Shown here piece by piece: positions 9,335 to 17,925 of a stretch of 64,000 nucleotides of DNA. Made by a program: the position numbers and the translations under genes. The notes under the pieces were generated by a model, which saw only the letters and a program-made list of their open reading frames with translations, made no database searches and was not told the origin of the DNA. Source of the DNA: Rahnella aquatilis CIP 78.65 = ATCC 33071 (GTDB lineage: Bacteria; Pseudomonadota; Gammaproteobacteria; Enterobacterales; Enterobacteriaceae); NCBI RefSeq assembly GCF_000241955.1, contig NC_016818.1:4154001-4218000 (forward strand), read 5' to 3'. Each line of letters starts with the position of its first letter. Position 1 is the stretch's first letter.

Positions 9335-10336
9335 ATGTCCGTTAACGCTATTGCAGTAAACCCGAAAAATCCGGCCCGTTTTATTGCTGTTGAATTGCCA
9401 CAACCCGTTGCCCAGGATTACGACCTGCTGGTGGAAGTGAAAGCCGTGTCGGTCAATCCGGTCGATACCAAAGTGCACAAAGGCGTGCAGAAAAGCGGTC
9501 TGGACGCGCCAAAAGTGCTGGGCTGGGATGCCAGCGGCATCGTTAAATCCGTGGGCAGCGCGGTGAAAAATTTCAAAGCCGGTGATGAAGTCTGGTATGC
9601 CGGAGATATCACCCGTTCCGGCAGCAACGCGACTGAACAACTGATCGACTCACGCATTGTGTCCGTTAAACCGCAAAGCCTGAACTGGGCGCAAGCCGCC
9701 GCCATGCCGCTGACCACGCTGACCGCCTGGGAAGCCCTGTTCGAGCATCTCAACATTCAGGATGCCGCAGCGGACAAAACCCTGCTGATCATCGGCGGTG
9801 CCGGTGGTGTGGGTTCACTTGCCATCCCGTTCGCGTCATTGCGCAGCAAGGTGAAAGTTATCGCCACCGCTTCGCGTCCTGAATCAGCGCAATGGTGTCT
9901 GGATCGCGGTGCGGATCTGACCGTGAATTACAAAGATCTGAAAGGTGAACTGGCGAAACACGATATCAGACAGGTAGATTTCATTCTGTGCCTGAACGAT
10001 ACCGACGGGCACTGGGAGGCAATCGCTGATCTGATCGCGCCAATGGGTCATATCTGTACCATCGTTGAAAACGAACATCCGCTGGATATGAATAAACTGA
10101 AGCTGAAAAGTGCCGCGCTGCACTGGGAACTGATGTACACCCGCAGCATGTTTACCACGCCGGATATTGCCGAACAGGGCAAAATTCTTAAGCAGGTCGC
10201 CGCGCTGGTCGATGAAGGCAAAGTGCAGACCACGCTCAGCGAAACCCTGCATGGTCTGACCGTGGAAAGCATCGAAGCCGCTCACGCCAGGGTGCTCGAC
10301 GGGCATATGCAGGGCAAAGTCGTCGTCGCCTTCTAA
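9335..10336 (+). CDS. Zinc-type alcohol dehydrogenase/quinone reductase family protein
   Basis: 333-residue MDR-superfamily oxidoreductase. A GroES-like domain (VSVNPVDTKVHKG, VLGWDASGIV) precedes a Rossmann fold with the nucleotide motif GGAGGVGSLA at about residues 153-162. The catalytic zinc Cys/His set of classical alcohol dehydrogenases is not apparent, so it is probably a zinc-independent NADPH quinone/enone reductase. GGAG lies upstream of the ATG. It is divergent from the LysR gene, which is the likely regulator. The physiological substrate cannot be read from the sequence. Confidence 0.87.
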   Translation: MSVNAIAVNPKNPARFIAVELPQPVAQDYDLLVEVKAVSVNPVDTKVHKGVQKSGLDAPKVLGWDASGIVKSVGSAVKNFKAGDEVWYAGDITRSGSNATEQLIDSRIVSVKPQSLNWAQAAAMPLTTLTAWEALFEHLNIQDAAADKTLLIIGGAGGVGSLAIPFASLRSKVKVIATASRPESAQWCLDRGADLTVNYKDLKGELAKHDIRQVDFILCLNDTDGHWEAIADLIAPMGHICTIVENEHPLDMNKLKLKSAALHWELMYTRSMFTTPDIAEQGKILKQVAALVDEGKVQTTLSETLHGLTVESIEAAHARVLDGHMQGKVVVAF

Positions 10337-10356
10337 ATACGCTGCCGCTTAAAAAC

Positions 10357-10388
10357 AAAAGCCCCGTCATTTTCATGGCGGGGCTTTT
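10357..10388. terminator. Bidirectional terminator between dehydrogenase and DUF2950 genes
   Basis: AAAA-GCCCCGTCAT-TTTC-ATGGCGGGGC-TTTT is a ten-pair stem (one T-G pair) with A and T tracts on both sides, so it can end transcription from both convergent genes. Confidence 0.92.
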
Positions 10389-10418
10389 ACATTCACGTAT
10401 CTCATTCACCTATTACTG

Positions 10419-11276
10419 CTATTCCCCATCGTCCACTTTTTGCCATTTGGCATCGGGGTCAAACGCCGTGATCGCTTTTGCGGCGGCGTCGGTATGCTCA
10501 CCTAAATCCTGCTGATACACCTCGCCCTGCTGATTGATCATAAAGCTGGTCACGCCGGTATGGCCGTAAACCGCCGGCCAGGCGATCAGCGCAAAACCTT
10601 TGGTCATCTTGCCATTTTCGATGTAACTGTACGCACCGCCGCTGGCGTTTGCGCCCTGCGCGGTGAGGATGCGGTAAAAGTACCCGTGATAATCCGATCC
10701 CGGATGATCGTTGCCAAAGGCCGGACCTAACGGGCTGGGCGCTTCTCCCTCCTTCACCGGCCAGTACAGACCGTCATGCTGGCCCGGCATACTGATAAAG
10801 CGCTGAGCGTATTGTCCGGTAGACTGCTGATATTCGTGCTGCGCATCGGCGTAGGCAGAAACCGCCTGAATGGCGGAAAGCTCATTGCGGCCAATAGTGC
10901 GGGTTTCGATTTCAGCGGCACCGGCAGCCATATCAAATGACCAGCCCTGCGCCGTGTGTTTCAGCGGGATCGGCAACTGCCAGTTTTCGGACCCCACATT
11001 CAGGTGTGCGGTGTCGCCATGTTCTGCGATGTTATGGCTGATATGCCAGTCACGCAGAAAACGCGCCACCTCGTCCGGATCTACATCTTCTGGCGGCAGA
11101 TACACCTGCCAGTCATTCCCAAGCAGTTTTTGCAGCGACGCATCATCATGCGCTTCAATGGCTTTTACCAGTGCCTGCGCGGCAAGTTCCGGGGTGGCAA
11201 ACGTCTGCTGCGCGAAACCGGTTAAAGGCAGCAACAGCAGGCCGGTTGAAATCAAAAAATGACGCAATCTCTTCAT
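10419..11276 (-). CDS. DUF2950 family exported protein
   Basis: 285 residues with a Sec signal peptide (MKRLRHFLISTGLLLLPLTGFAQQ). The rest matches the DUF2950 pattern as I recall it (FATPELAAQALVKAIEAHD near the start, AGAAEIETRTIGRNELSAI in the middle, HPGSDYHGYFYRILTAQG later). Function is not established. It follows the DUF3300 gene by 17 bp, with GAGGA before its ATG, so the two are very probably co-transcribed; families DUF3300 and DUF2950 often travel together. Confidence 0.85.
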   Translation of the reverse strand: MKRLRHFLISTGLLLLPLTGFAQQTFATPELAAQALVKAIEAHDDASLQKLLGNDWQVYLPPEDVDPDEVARFLRDWHISHNIAEHGDTAHLNVGSENWQLPIPLKHTAQGWSFDMAAGAAEIETRTIGRNELSAIQAVSAYADAQHEYQQSTGQYAQRFISMPGQHDGLYWPVKEGEAPSPLGPAFGNDHPGSDYHGYFYRILTAQGANASGGAYSYIENGKMTKGFALIAWPAVYGHTGVTSFMINQQGEVYQQDLGEHTDAAAKAITAFDPDAKWQKVDDGE

Positions 11277-11293
11277 GACTTTTCCTCGTCAGT

Positions 11294-12841
11294 CTAGCGA
11301 CGGTGTAAATGAGCGGGTTCTGCACTGGCAGGGCGTGACCGCTGGACATTCTGCATATGCTCGCGGCTCTGACTGCCCCGCGCTTGCTGCTGTTGCCATG
11401 ACGGCCCGCGGCTTGAGTTCCCGCTGAATGCCGTGCTGCGTGATGCATTCAGATTCTGCCGCTGATGTTGGTTCAGGTTAGATTGCTGGACCGGCTGGCG
11501 ATTCGCCTTGTGCTGAGACAGTGGCTGATGCTGCGGCAACTGGCGCTCCGTGACATTATGCGAAGCTGAATGCTCCCTCATACCGGCGGCAGGCGCTGCA
11601 TGTTGAAGATCCCGCGGCTGAGAATGAACCTGCGGTGTGTTCTGATGCTGACTCATCACCGATGCCGCCTGCTGACGGCGCTGCTCCAGATTTTGATTCT
11701 GCACACCGCCGTTATTACGGCCGACCGCGTTATTGTCGAAACCACGATAGTTATTACGCTGCGCCGCATTATTCAGTACCCGGCTCTGCGTCGCGCCATT
11801 GAGGTTCGCACTGCGGTTTGGCAAACCGGCATTGAACGCCGGATTATGCTGCCAGCCAGCGGTATTGGCGTTGCCCGGATGATTCAGCGCATTGTTATTA
11901 TTGCCGGAAATGCGGTTGTAATTGTTGACGTTCACGTTGACATAATTATTTTGTGAACCGCCGTGATGATCATAATCATCGTGATGATGATCGTCGTCAT
12001 CCCAGTCGATACCCCCGAAAATGGCGTAAGTCGCTGCCACACCGACACCAAACCCGATGCCCGATGCCACGCCGCTGACAAACTGCTGCCCCGGAGGCGG
12101 TGGCAAATACACCGGCGGATAGGCCGGTGTCGGCCATGCGCCATACACGACATTCGGGTTGTAACTCGGCACATACACCACCTGCGGATCAGCGGATTCA
12201 ATCACGATGGTTTGCTGCGCAGGGGCACTTTTCACCACCGCGGTTGAGCTGCTTTGCGCCGCCGCTTTGGGTTTGACTGTCACGGTCTGCTGCGGCGTAC
12301 TTTTCAGCGCCCCGCTGTTTTGCGCCACCTGCCGGAATTTCTGCACGGTGTTCATCACCTCATCCGGTTGCGCCAGAAACGCGTTACCCAGATTCTGCAC
12401 CCACGCCGGATCTTCCCCCATCAGCGCCAGCAATTGCGGGAAAGCCACCAGCGATTTTACGCTCGGATCCCACGGCTCATTCGCAACCTGAGCAACGGCG
12501 GCATCGCCCTGACTTTGCGGATGGTCGCGTGACCATTGCACTGCCTGAATGACATTCATCGGATAGGTAGAGGCCATCAGCACCTGCGAAAGCAGGCTGT
12601 CAGGATAGAGCGCCACGGGCGCGACCCACTGATCGAGCTGAGCCTGCGTAAACGCCGGTGGCGTTACCGCAGCCACAGGGGCTGCCGCAGGAGGTGGAAC
12701 GGCGACAGGCGCAGTCTGCGTCGTGGTTTCGGCCTGACTGCTGACCGGAAGCCAGCCTTGCATGAACAACACGCTGGCCAGAGCGAATGCTCCCGCGCCG
12801 CATAATACTGCGATACCCCAGGGCTTGAATGATAAATTCAT
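11294..12841 (-). CDS. DUF3300 family envelope protein, Asn/Gln/His-rich tail
   Basis: 515 residues from the ATG at 12841, preceded by AAGGTG; a GTG three codons upstream is the alternative start. A membrane or signal segment (WGIAVLCGAGAFALASVLF) and a Pro/Ala linker precede the conserved DUF3300 core at about residues 60-240 (TQAQLDQWVAPVALYPDSLL, VVYVPSYNPNVVYG). After a Gly-rich hydrophobic stretch comes an Asp/His cluster at residues 279-295 (IDWDDDDHHHDDYDHHG) that could bind metal. The last 200 residues are low-complexity Asn/Gln/Arg/His. The function of the family is not established. It is first in an operon with DUF2950. Confidence 0.85.
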   Translation of the reverse strand: MNLSFKPWGIAVLCGAGAFALASVLFMQGWLPVSSQAETTTQTAPVAVPPPAAAPVAAVTPPAFTQAQLDQWVAPVALYPDSLLSQVLMASTYPMNVIQAVQWSRDHPQSQGDAAVAQVANEPWDPSVKSLVAFPQLLALMGEDPAWVQNLGNAFLAQPDEVMNTVQKFRQVAQNSGALKSTPQQTVTVKPKAAAQSSSTAVVKSAPAQQTIVIESADPQVVYVPSYNPNVVYGAWPTPAYPPVYLPPPPGQQFVSGVASGIGFGVGVAATYAIFGGIDWDDDDHHHDDYDHHGGSQNNYVNVNVNNYNRISGNNNNALNHPGNANTAGWQHNPAFNAGLPNRSANLNGATQSRVLNNAAQRNNYRGFDNNAVGRNNGGVQNQNLEQRRQQAASVMSQHQNTPQVHSQPRDLQHAAPAAGMREHSASHNVTERQLPQHQPLSQHKANRQPVQQSNLNQHQRQNLNASRSTAFSGNSSRGPSWQQQQARGSQSREHMQNVQRSRPASAEPAHLHRR

Positions 12842-13135
12842 TCGGATCACCTTAGAAAGCCTCAGCGGAATGAGAGGCAGATTGAATGAGTATAATCGGA
12901 TAAATAAAACTCAACGGCTGCCACTGTATTTTTATTCCACTGATGAAATTTACACATAAAATGCGCAATAAAATTTGAAGAAGAATGAAATACACTCAAT
13001 CACATGAATAAAATAGATATTTTATTTTAAGGCGTTACAAACTGAATTAATAAAATCACGAAATGAGATAATCAGATGAATTCATTAATAATTATGATGC
13101 ATATAAAAAAATAAAGCATTTATAGTATGAATATT
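12842..13135. other. AT-rich spacer upstream of the DUF3300 gene
   Basis: 294 bp, strongly AT-rich, between the DUF3300 start and the nadR terminator. It should hold the DUF3300-DUF2950 promoter on the minus strand, but no convincing -35/-10 pair or protein-coding frame was picked out. Confidence 0.4.
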
Positions 13136-13169
13136 AAAAAGCGCATATCCCGGAGAATACACGCTTTTT
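13136..13169 (-). terminator. Intrinsic terminator after nadR
   Basis: On the minus strand AAAAAGCGTGTAT pairs with ATATGCGCTTTTT around an eight-base loop, giving a 13-pair stem with two G-T pairs and a terminal T run, 16 bp after the nadR stop. Confidence 0.78.
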
Positions 13170-13185
13170 AACGACTGCTTTTTGA

Positions 13186-14445
13186 TCAACGCAATGGTGG
13201 CCCATTCAACCGGCTGGTATCCGCCGCCAGCATGTTTTGTACCAGCTCCACGCATTCCAGAAAACGCTGATCGTAATCGGAGGACTCCACGTGAACATAT
13301 TCCACGTTGTTCTGATTCAGCATTTCGATTAACAGATTCTGAAAAGACATCCGGTCAGACGTACTGCCCAGACTGCGCAGACCATCCGCAACCCACGGTG
13401 TATTATTTTCCAGCAAGATAACCAGATCAAACCGGTATTCATCCATCAGCGCCTGCACGAACGGATGCTCGCGCCCTTCGTATTTTTTACAGAAGGCCTG
13501 CGTTGTCAGAAAGTCGGTATCAATAAACGCCACTTTATTGGCATATTTCACCGCGAAATCAATGTACTGCGCCTGTCCGAGGGCAATTTTATCGTAATCT
13601 GAATATTGCAGCGCCATTTCGTCGCCGCCCAGGTGCGAGAACACATAATCACGGCCATATTCCCAGGCACTGGTGGTGTTGAAGATATTGGCTAATTTAT
13701 TCACCAGCGTGGATTTCCCGCTGGACTCGCCGCCCAGAATCGCCACCGTGCGTACGAAAAACGGTTTAACCTCAGTCGGAATGTAATCCCAGTAACGGAA
13801 TGGATCCTGACGGATCTGGCGGCCACTGATATTCATAAATGAACGTTTCGGGTCGATCAGCACCGTTTCAATACCGAGATGCTCGCGGTACTGCGGCGCA
13901 TCCGCTTCTTCGCTGGAATAAATAGTATTCGGTTCAATGCCTTTCTGGTTCATGAACTCTTTAATGCCACGCCCCCAGACATCCCAGCCGTGCGGATACG
14001 GCTCCATCCCCTCTTCGTTAAAGGCATGAATGCGGATATTTTTCTGATATTTGAAGGTCTGTAATAACCAGCGCAGCCGGTCACTGACCGTAGGCTGCTG
14101 TGACATTGAGCTGTTCTCAAACAGCTCGCGATCACGCGGTTCGTCATAGCCCATGATGATATGCAACTCATCGACCTGACTGCAGGCGCGCTGGATCAGA
14201 TAAATGTGGCCGGTGTGCAGCGGATAAAACTTACCGAACACCACGCCAATATTCTTCTCGCGACGGGGAAACTCAAGATCCAGGAAGCGGTGTAACGCTT
14301 CCAGCTTTTGGGCGCTGGGACTTTTTATCTTTGCATTCAACAACTGGCTGAGATAACCCTTGGTCATCCCGCTGGCTTCGGCCACCTGTTGCAGCGTGCG
14401 TCCCTGTTGTTTTATCGCGGTTTTTAGATAGTCGAACTGTGACAT
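13186..14445 (-). CDS. nadR: Trifunctional NAD biosynthesis regulator NadR
   Basis: 419 residues, three domains in the usual order. An XRE-type helix-turn-helix (about 15-45, TLQQVAEASGMTKGYLSQLL) represses NAD synthesis genes when NAD is high. A nucleotidyltransferase domain has GKFYPLHTGH at 71-80 (NMN adenylyltransferase) and a later ISGRQIR. A ribosylnicotinamide kinase domain has P-loop LGGESSGKST at 237-246. It works in the cytosol with the PnuC transporter, which is not in this window. It is last in a serB-radA-nadR run, 72 bp after radA, with AGGA before the ATG. Confidence 0.96.
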   Translation of the reverse strand: MSQFDYLKTAIKQQGRTLQQVAEASGMTKGYLSQLLNAKIKSPSAQKLEALHRFLDLEFPRREKNIGVVFGKFYPLHTGHIYLIQRACSQVDELHIIMGYDEPRDRELFENSSMSQQPTVSDRLRWLLQTFKYQKNIRIHAFNEEGMEPYPHGWDVWGRGIKEFMNQKGIEPNTIYSSEEADAPQYREHLGIETVLIDPKRSFMNISGRQIRQDPFRYWDYIPTEVKPFFVRTVAILGGESSGKSTLVNKLANIFNTTSAWEYGRDYVFSHLGGDEMALQYSDYDKIALGQAQYIDFAVKYANKVAFIDTDFLTTQAFCKKYEGREHPFVQALMDEYRFDLVILLENNTPWVADGLRSLGSTSDRMSFQNLLIEMLNQNNVEYVHVESSDYDQRFLECVELVQNMLAADTSRLNGPPLR

Positions 14446-14517
14446 GCCTTGTCCTCAGGTTTTCTGTACTAAACAAAAAATAGCATAAAGACACTGAGCA
14501 GCGACAGCAGTTAAGCG

Positions 14518-15900
14518 TTACAAATCGTCGAGGATCGCCAGCGCATCAGCCAGCTTTTTGACGCCAAAAACCTGCATACCGGCAGGCAACTTTTTCGGCA
14601 CGTTGGCATGCGGCACAATGGCGCGTTTGAAACCGTGCTTTGCCGCTTCGGTAATCCGCTCCTGACCACTCGGCACCGGGCGGATTTCCCCCGCCAGCCC
14701 GACTTCACCGAACACCACCAAATCCTGTGGCAACGGACGGTCACGCAGGCTGGAGACCAGCGACAGCAGCAGCGCCAGATCGGCACTGGTTTCGGTGACT
14801 TTCACGCCACCGACCACGTTCACAAAGACATCCTGATCCGCCATCTGCAAGCCGCCATGACGGTGCAGCACAGCCAGTAATATGGCCAGACGATTCTGCT
14901 CAAGACCGACCGCCACACGACGCGGGTTACCCATCATCGACTGATCGACCAGCGCCTGAACCTCAACCAGCAGCGGGCGCGTCCCTTCCCACAACACCAT
15001 CACGGAGCTACCGGAGGTGATTTCATCCCCACGGCTGAGAAAAATTGCCGACGGATTGCTGACTTCACGCAGTCCCTGTTCGGTCATGGCGAATACGCCC
15101 AGTTCGTTCACGGCACCAAAGCGGTTTTTGTGGCTGCGCAGCGTACGGAAACGCGAATCGGCATCGCCGTCGAGCAGCACGGAACAGTCAATACAATGTT
15201 CGAGCACTTTCGGCCCCGCCAGCGAACCGTCTTTAGTGACATGACCGACCATGACGATCGCCACACCGCGCGTTTTAGCGAAACGCGTCAGATAGGCCGC
15301 TGTTTCACGCACTTGCGCGACCGTACCCGGTGACGACTGGATATCCGCCATGTGCATCACCTGAATGGAGTCGATCACCATCAGTTTCGGCTGTTCAATA
15401 TCTGCAATTTCGCAAATCCGTTCGATGCTGGTTTCCGATAACATATTCATGTTAGCCGTCGGTAAACTCAGACGGTGTGCGCGCATCGCAACCTGTTGCA
15501 GCGATTCTTCCCCGGTGACATACAGGGTTTTCATGTTTTCGCTGAGATGACAGAGAATTTGCAACAGCAACGTACTTTTACCGGCACCGGGGTTACCGCC
15601 AATCAGAATCGCACTGCCCGGCACCACGCCGCCGCCTAATACGCGGTCGAATTCTTTAAAACCGGTGCTGAAACGCGGCAGTTCATCAAGGCTGATATCA
15701 GAAAGTTTCTGCACGCGGCTGACCCCCGCATCACCGGCGTAACCGGTGAGACGTTCGTTACGCGCCACAGTCGGGGAAGCGGCCAAACGGATTTCAGTAA
15801 TGCTGTTCCAGGCCTGACAGGCACTACACTGCCCTTGCCAGCGCGGATAATCTGCGCCACATTCATTACACACAAATGCACGTTTTGCTGCTTTGGCCAC
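14518..15900 (-). CDS. radA: DNA repair protein RadA
   Basis: 460-residue RecA-like helicase/ATPase that drives branch migration in recombination. A C4 zinc finger (C11, C14, C25, C28), Walker A GGNPGAGKST at 101-110, the RadA-specific KNRFG at 258-262 and a C-terminal Lon-protease-like domain are all visible. The start codon is GTG (VAKAAK) with GAGGT five bases upstream. It follows serB by 20 bp, so they share a transcript. Confidence 0.97.
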   Translation of the reverse strand: MAKAAKRAFVCNECGADYPRWQGQCSACQAWNSITEIRLAASPTVARNERLTGYAGDAGVSRVQKLSDISLDELPRFSTGFKEFDRVLGGGVVPGSAILIGGNPGAGKSTLLLQILCHLSENMKTLYVTGEESLQQVAMRAHRLSLPTANMNMLSETSIERICEIADIEQPKLMVIDSIQVMHMADIQSSPGTVAQVRETAAYLTRFAKTRGVAIVMVGHVTKDGSLAGPKVLEHCIDCSVLLDGDADSRFRTLRSHKNRFGAVNELGVFAMTEQGLREVSNPSAIFLSRGDEITSGSSVMVLWEGTRPLLVEVQALVDQSMMGNPRRVAVGLEQNRLAILLAVLHRHGGLQMADQDVFVNVVGGVKVTETSADLALLLSLVSSLRDRPLPQDLVVFGEVGLAGEIRPVPSGQERITEAAKHGFKRAIVPHANVPKKLPAGMQVFGVKKLADALAILDDL

Positions 15901-15920
15901 AACTTACCTCTTTGTTTTTT

Positions 15921-16889
15921 TTACCAGGATTGACTGCCGCTGAGAATACACAGAACGCCAAGAAGATCGGCGTGACGGATGCATACTGCGGCCTGTTCGT
16001 AGACTTTTGGCTTGGCGTGATAAGCAATGCCCATGCCCGCGACTGCCATCATTTTCAGGTCATTCGCACCATCACCGATGGCGACGGTCTGCTCGTGAGA
16101 AATGCCCAGTTTTTCTGCCAGTTTCAGCAGGGTATCGGCTTTATATTGTGCATCCACAATCGGCCCGATCACCCGACCGGTCAGTTTACCGTCACGGATT
16201 TCCAGTTCGTTCGCGGCCACATCCACCAGATTCAGCTGGTCACGCAAATATTCGGCGTAATAGGTGAAACCGCCGGACGCAATTGCCACGTGCCAGCCCG
16301 CTTCCTGCAAACGCTGAACCATTACGGTCAGCCCCGGCATCAGCGGCAGGGTTTCACGCACCTGCTGCAGAATGCTGGCATCCGCGTCTTTCAGGGTGGC
16401 GACGCGCTGACGCAGGCTGGCGGAGAAATCCAGCTCACCACGCATGGCGCGTTCAGTGACGTCAGCTACCTGCTCACCGACGCCAGCCAGTTTGGCTATT
16501 TCATCGATGCATTCAATCTCAATCGCGGTAGAATCCATGTCCATGACCAGCAGGCCCGGTGCACGCAGATACGGCACTTTCCCCAGCTGAGCGACATCAA
16601 ATTCAAAGGATTCGGCGAGAAGCTGTGCATCAGCGGTGAGTGAACCGGCCAGACGCACCACCTGATAACCTTCAACTGCCCAGGCGCTGACAATCACCAG
16701 GGCGCGGCCTAACCGGCGCTGGAACAGCGTAATGCTCGTTTTGTCCAGTTTTCTGCCATACAGTAGCCAGCCGGTGTGTCCTGCCCGGTAATCCAGCGGC
16801 ATGACTTCGTCACCGCTCAATGAAAGGGGAAGTCCCGGCCATTTGTGGATCTCCGCAGGAAGATCGCAATAGGTCAGACTGTTTGGCAT
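15921..16889 (-). CDS. serB: Phosphoserine phosphatase
   Basis: 322-residue HAD-family enzyme for the last step of serine synthesis (O-phosphoserine to serine). An N-terminal ACT-like regulatory region (1-105) is followed by the catalytic core: nucleophile D117 and acid/base D119 in VMDMDSTAIE, GGFTYYAEYLRD in the middle, and IGDGANDLKMM near the end. AGGAG precedes the ATG. First gene of the serB-radA-nadR run and divergent from ytjB, as in E. coli; an interspersed repeat sits in the intergenic gap. Confidence 0.97.
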   Translation of the reverse strand: MPNSLTYCDLPAEIHKWPGLPLSLSGDEVMPLDYRAGHTGWLLYGRKLDKTSITLFQRRLGRALVIVSAWAVEGYQVVRLAGSLTADAQLLAESFEFDVAQLGKVPYLRAPGLLVMDMDSTAIEIECIDEIAKLAGVGEQVADVTERAMRGELDFSASLRQRVATLKDADASILQQVRETLPLMPGLTVMVQRLQEAGWHVAIASGGFTYYAEYLRDQLNLVDVAANELEIRDGKLTGRVIGPIVDAQYKADTLLKLAEKLGISHEQTVAIGDGANDLKMMAVAGMGIAYHAKPKVYEQAAVCIRHADLLGVLCILSGSQSW

Positions 16890-16938
16890 GATGGCTCCTG
16901 TAGGGCGTTATGGTATTAGGAAAACAAATATCACTATT

Positions 16939-17061
16939 TACCCAAAATCATTCGAGTTGCATCAAGGCGGCAACTGAATGAATCTCCGGGAGCTGACACA
17001 GGTCAGTGACCGGAGTGAATGAAGGCAGCCAACGCAGAGGCAGCTTGAAGGATGCAGGGTA
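16939..17061. repeat. Interspersed imperfect-palindrome repeat (about 123 bp)
   Basis: The element runs from TACCCaaaATCATTcgaGTTGCA to TGCAgctTGAAggATgcaGGGTA, so its ends are inverted repeats, with a CACAGGTCAGTGACCGG segment inside. I recognise the type from many Yersinia, Serratia and relatives' intergenic regions (non-coding palindromic repeat or MITE-like element). It lies between the divergent serB and ytjB starts. No second copy was seen in this window. Confidence 0.8.
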
Positions 17062-17135
17062 AAATGAGGCATCAAGCTACCTTATCGTGGCGTCTTCTGG
17101 CAACATAAAGTCATCGAAATACGCAAGGAAACAGA

Positions 17136-17924
17136 ATGGCCAGGGCCAAACTTAAATTTCGCCTGCACCGCGCAGCTATCGTATTGATAAGTCTGGCATT
17201 ATTAGTCATTCTGATGCAAGGCGCATCCTATTTCAGTCTGGGACACCAACTGGCCCGTTCAACGCAGGTGGAACAACTTGCCCAGACGCTCGCCAGACAG
17301 GTGGCGTTTTCCCTCGCGCCATTGATGGACAGCGACAATGATGGCGCTGATATCGCACAAATTTCCACTATTTTGAGTCAGCTTACCGATGGCAGTCGCA
17401 TTCTCGACGCCAGCGTTTATCAGTCTGACGGCTCTCTGGTCGCGCACGCGGGCGAACAGGTGCCGGTGCGGGATCGTCTGTCGCTGGATGGTAAACGGGC
17501 GGGCAGCTACTTCAATCATCAGATTGTGGTGCCGATCGAAGACAAAAACGGCCCGAGCGGATTTTTACGTATCACGCTGGACACGCACGTGCTGGCCACA
17601 GAATCCAAGCAGGTGGATAACACCACCAATCTGCTGCGGCTGATGATGCTCGCCGCGCTGGGCGTCGGTATTATTCTGGCCCGCACGCTGTTGCAAGGCC
17701 GCCGTTCGCGCTGGCAGCAATCGCCGTTCCTGCTAACCGCCAGCAAACCGGTAAAAGAAGATGATGAGCAGGAAGACGAGCCGGACGAGTTCGGTCCACC
17801 GCCGGTGCTCAACATTCCTGAGCCGGAATCCGACGTCGTGGCAGCCAAACCGGCGACCGAAGCGCAAACCAAAGAAGCCGCACAGGCTGCTTACCGCAGC
17901 CTGAAACGCAGCCGCCCGAAGTGA
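17136..17924 (+). CDS. ytjB: Inner-membrane protein YtjB (Smp)
   Basis: 262-residue membrane protein of the YtjB/Smp family. One N-terminal transmembrane helix (AAIVLISLALLVILMQGASYF), a periplasmic domain of about 130 residues (LAQTLARQVAFSLAPLMDSD...), a second helix (LLRLMMLAALGVGIILARTLL) and an acidic, Pro-rich cytoplasmic tail (EDDEQEDEPDEFGPPP). The tail makes it longer than E. coli Smp (about 214). AAGGA precedes the ATG. Biochemical role unknown. It is divergent from serB and ends one base before the convergent yjjJ stop, so lplA, which intervenes in E. coli, is missing. Confidence 0.88.
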   Translation: MARAKLKFRLHRAAIVLISLALLVILMQGASYFSLGHQLARSTQVEQLAQTLARQVAFSLAPLMDSDNDGADIAQISTILSQLTDGSRILDASVYQSDGSLVAHAGEQVPVRDRLSLDGKRAGSYFNHQIVVPIEDKNGPSGFLRITLDTHVLATESKQVDNTTNLLRLMMLAALGVGIILARTLLQGRRSRWQQSPFLLTASKPVKEDDEQEDEPDEFGPPPVLNIPEPESDVVAAKPATEAQTKEAAQAAYRSLKRSRPK

Positions 17925-17925
17925 T

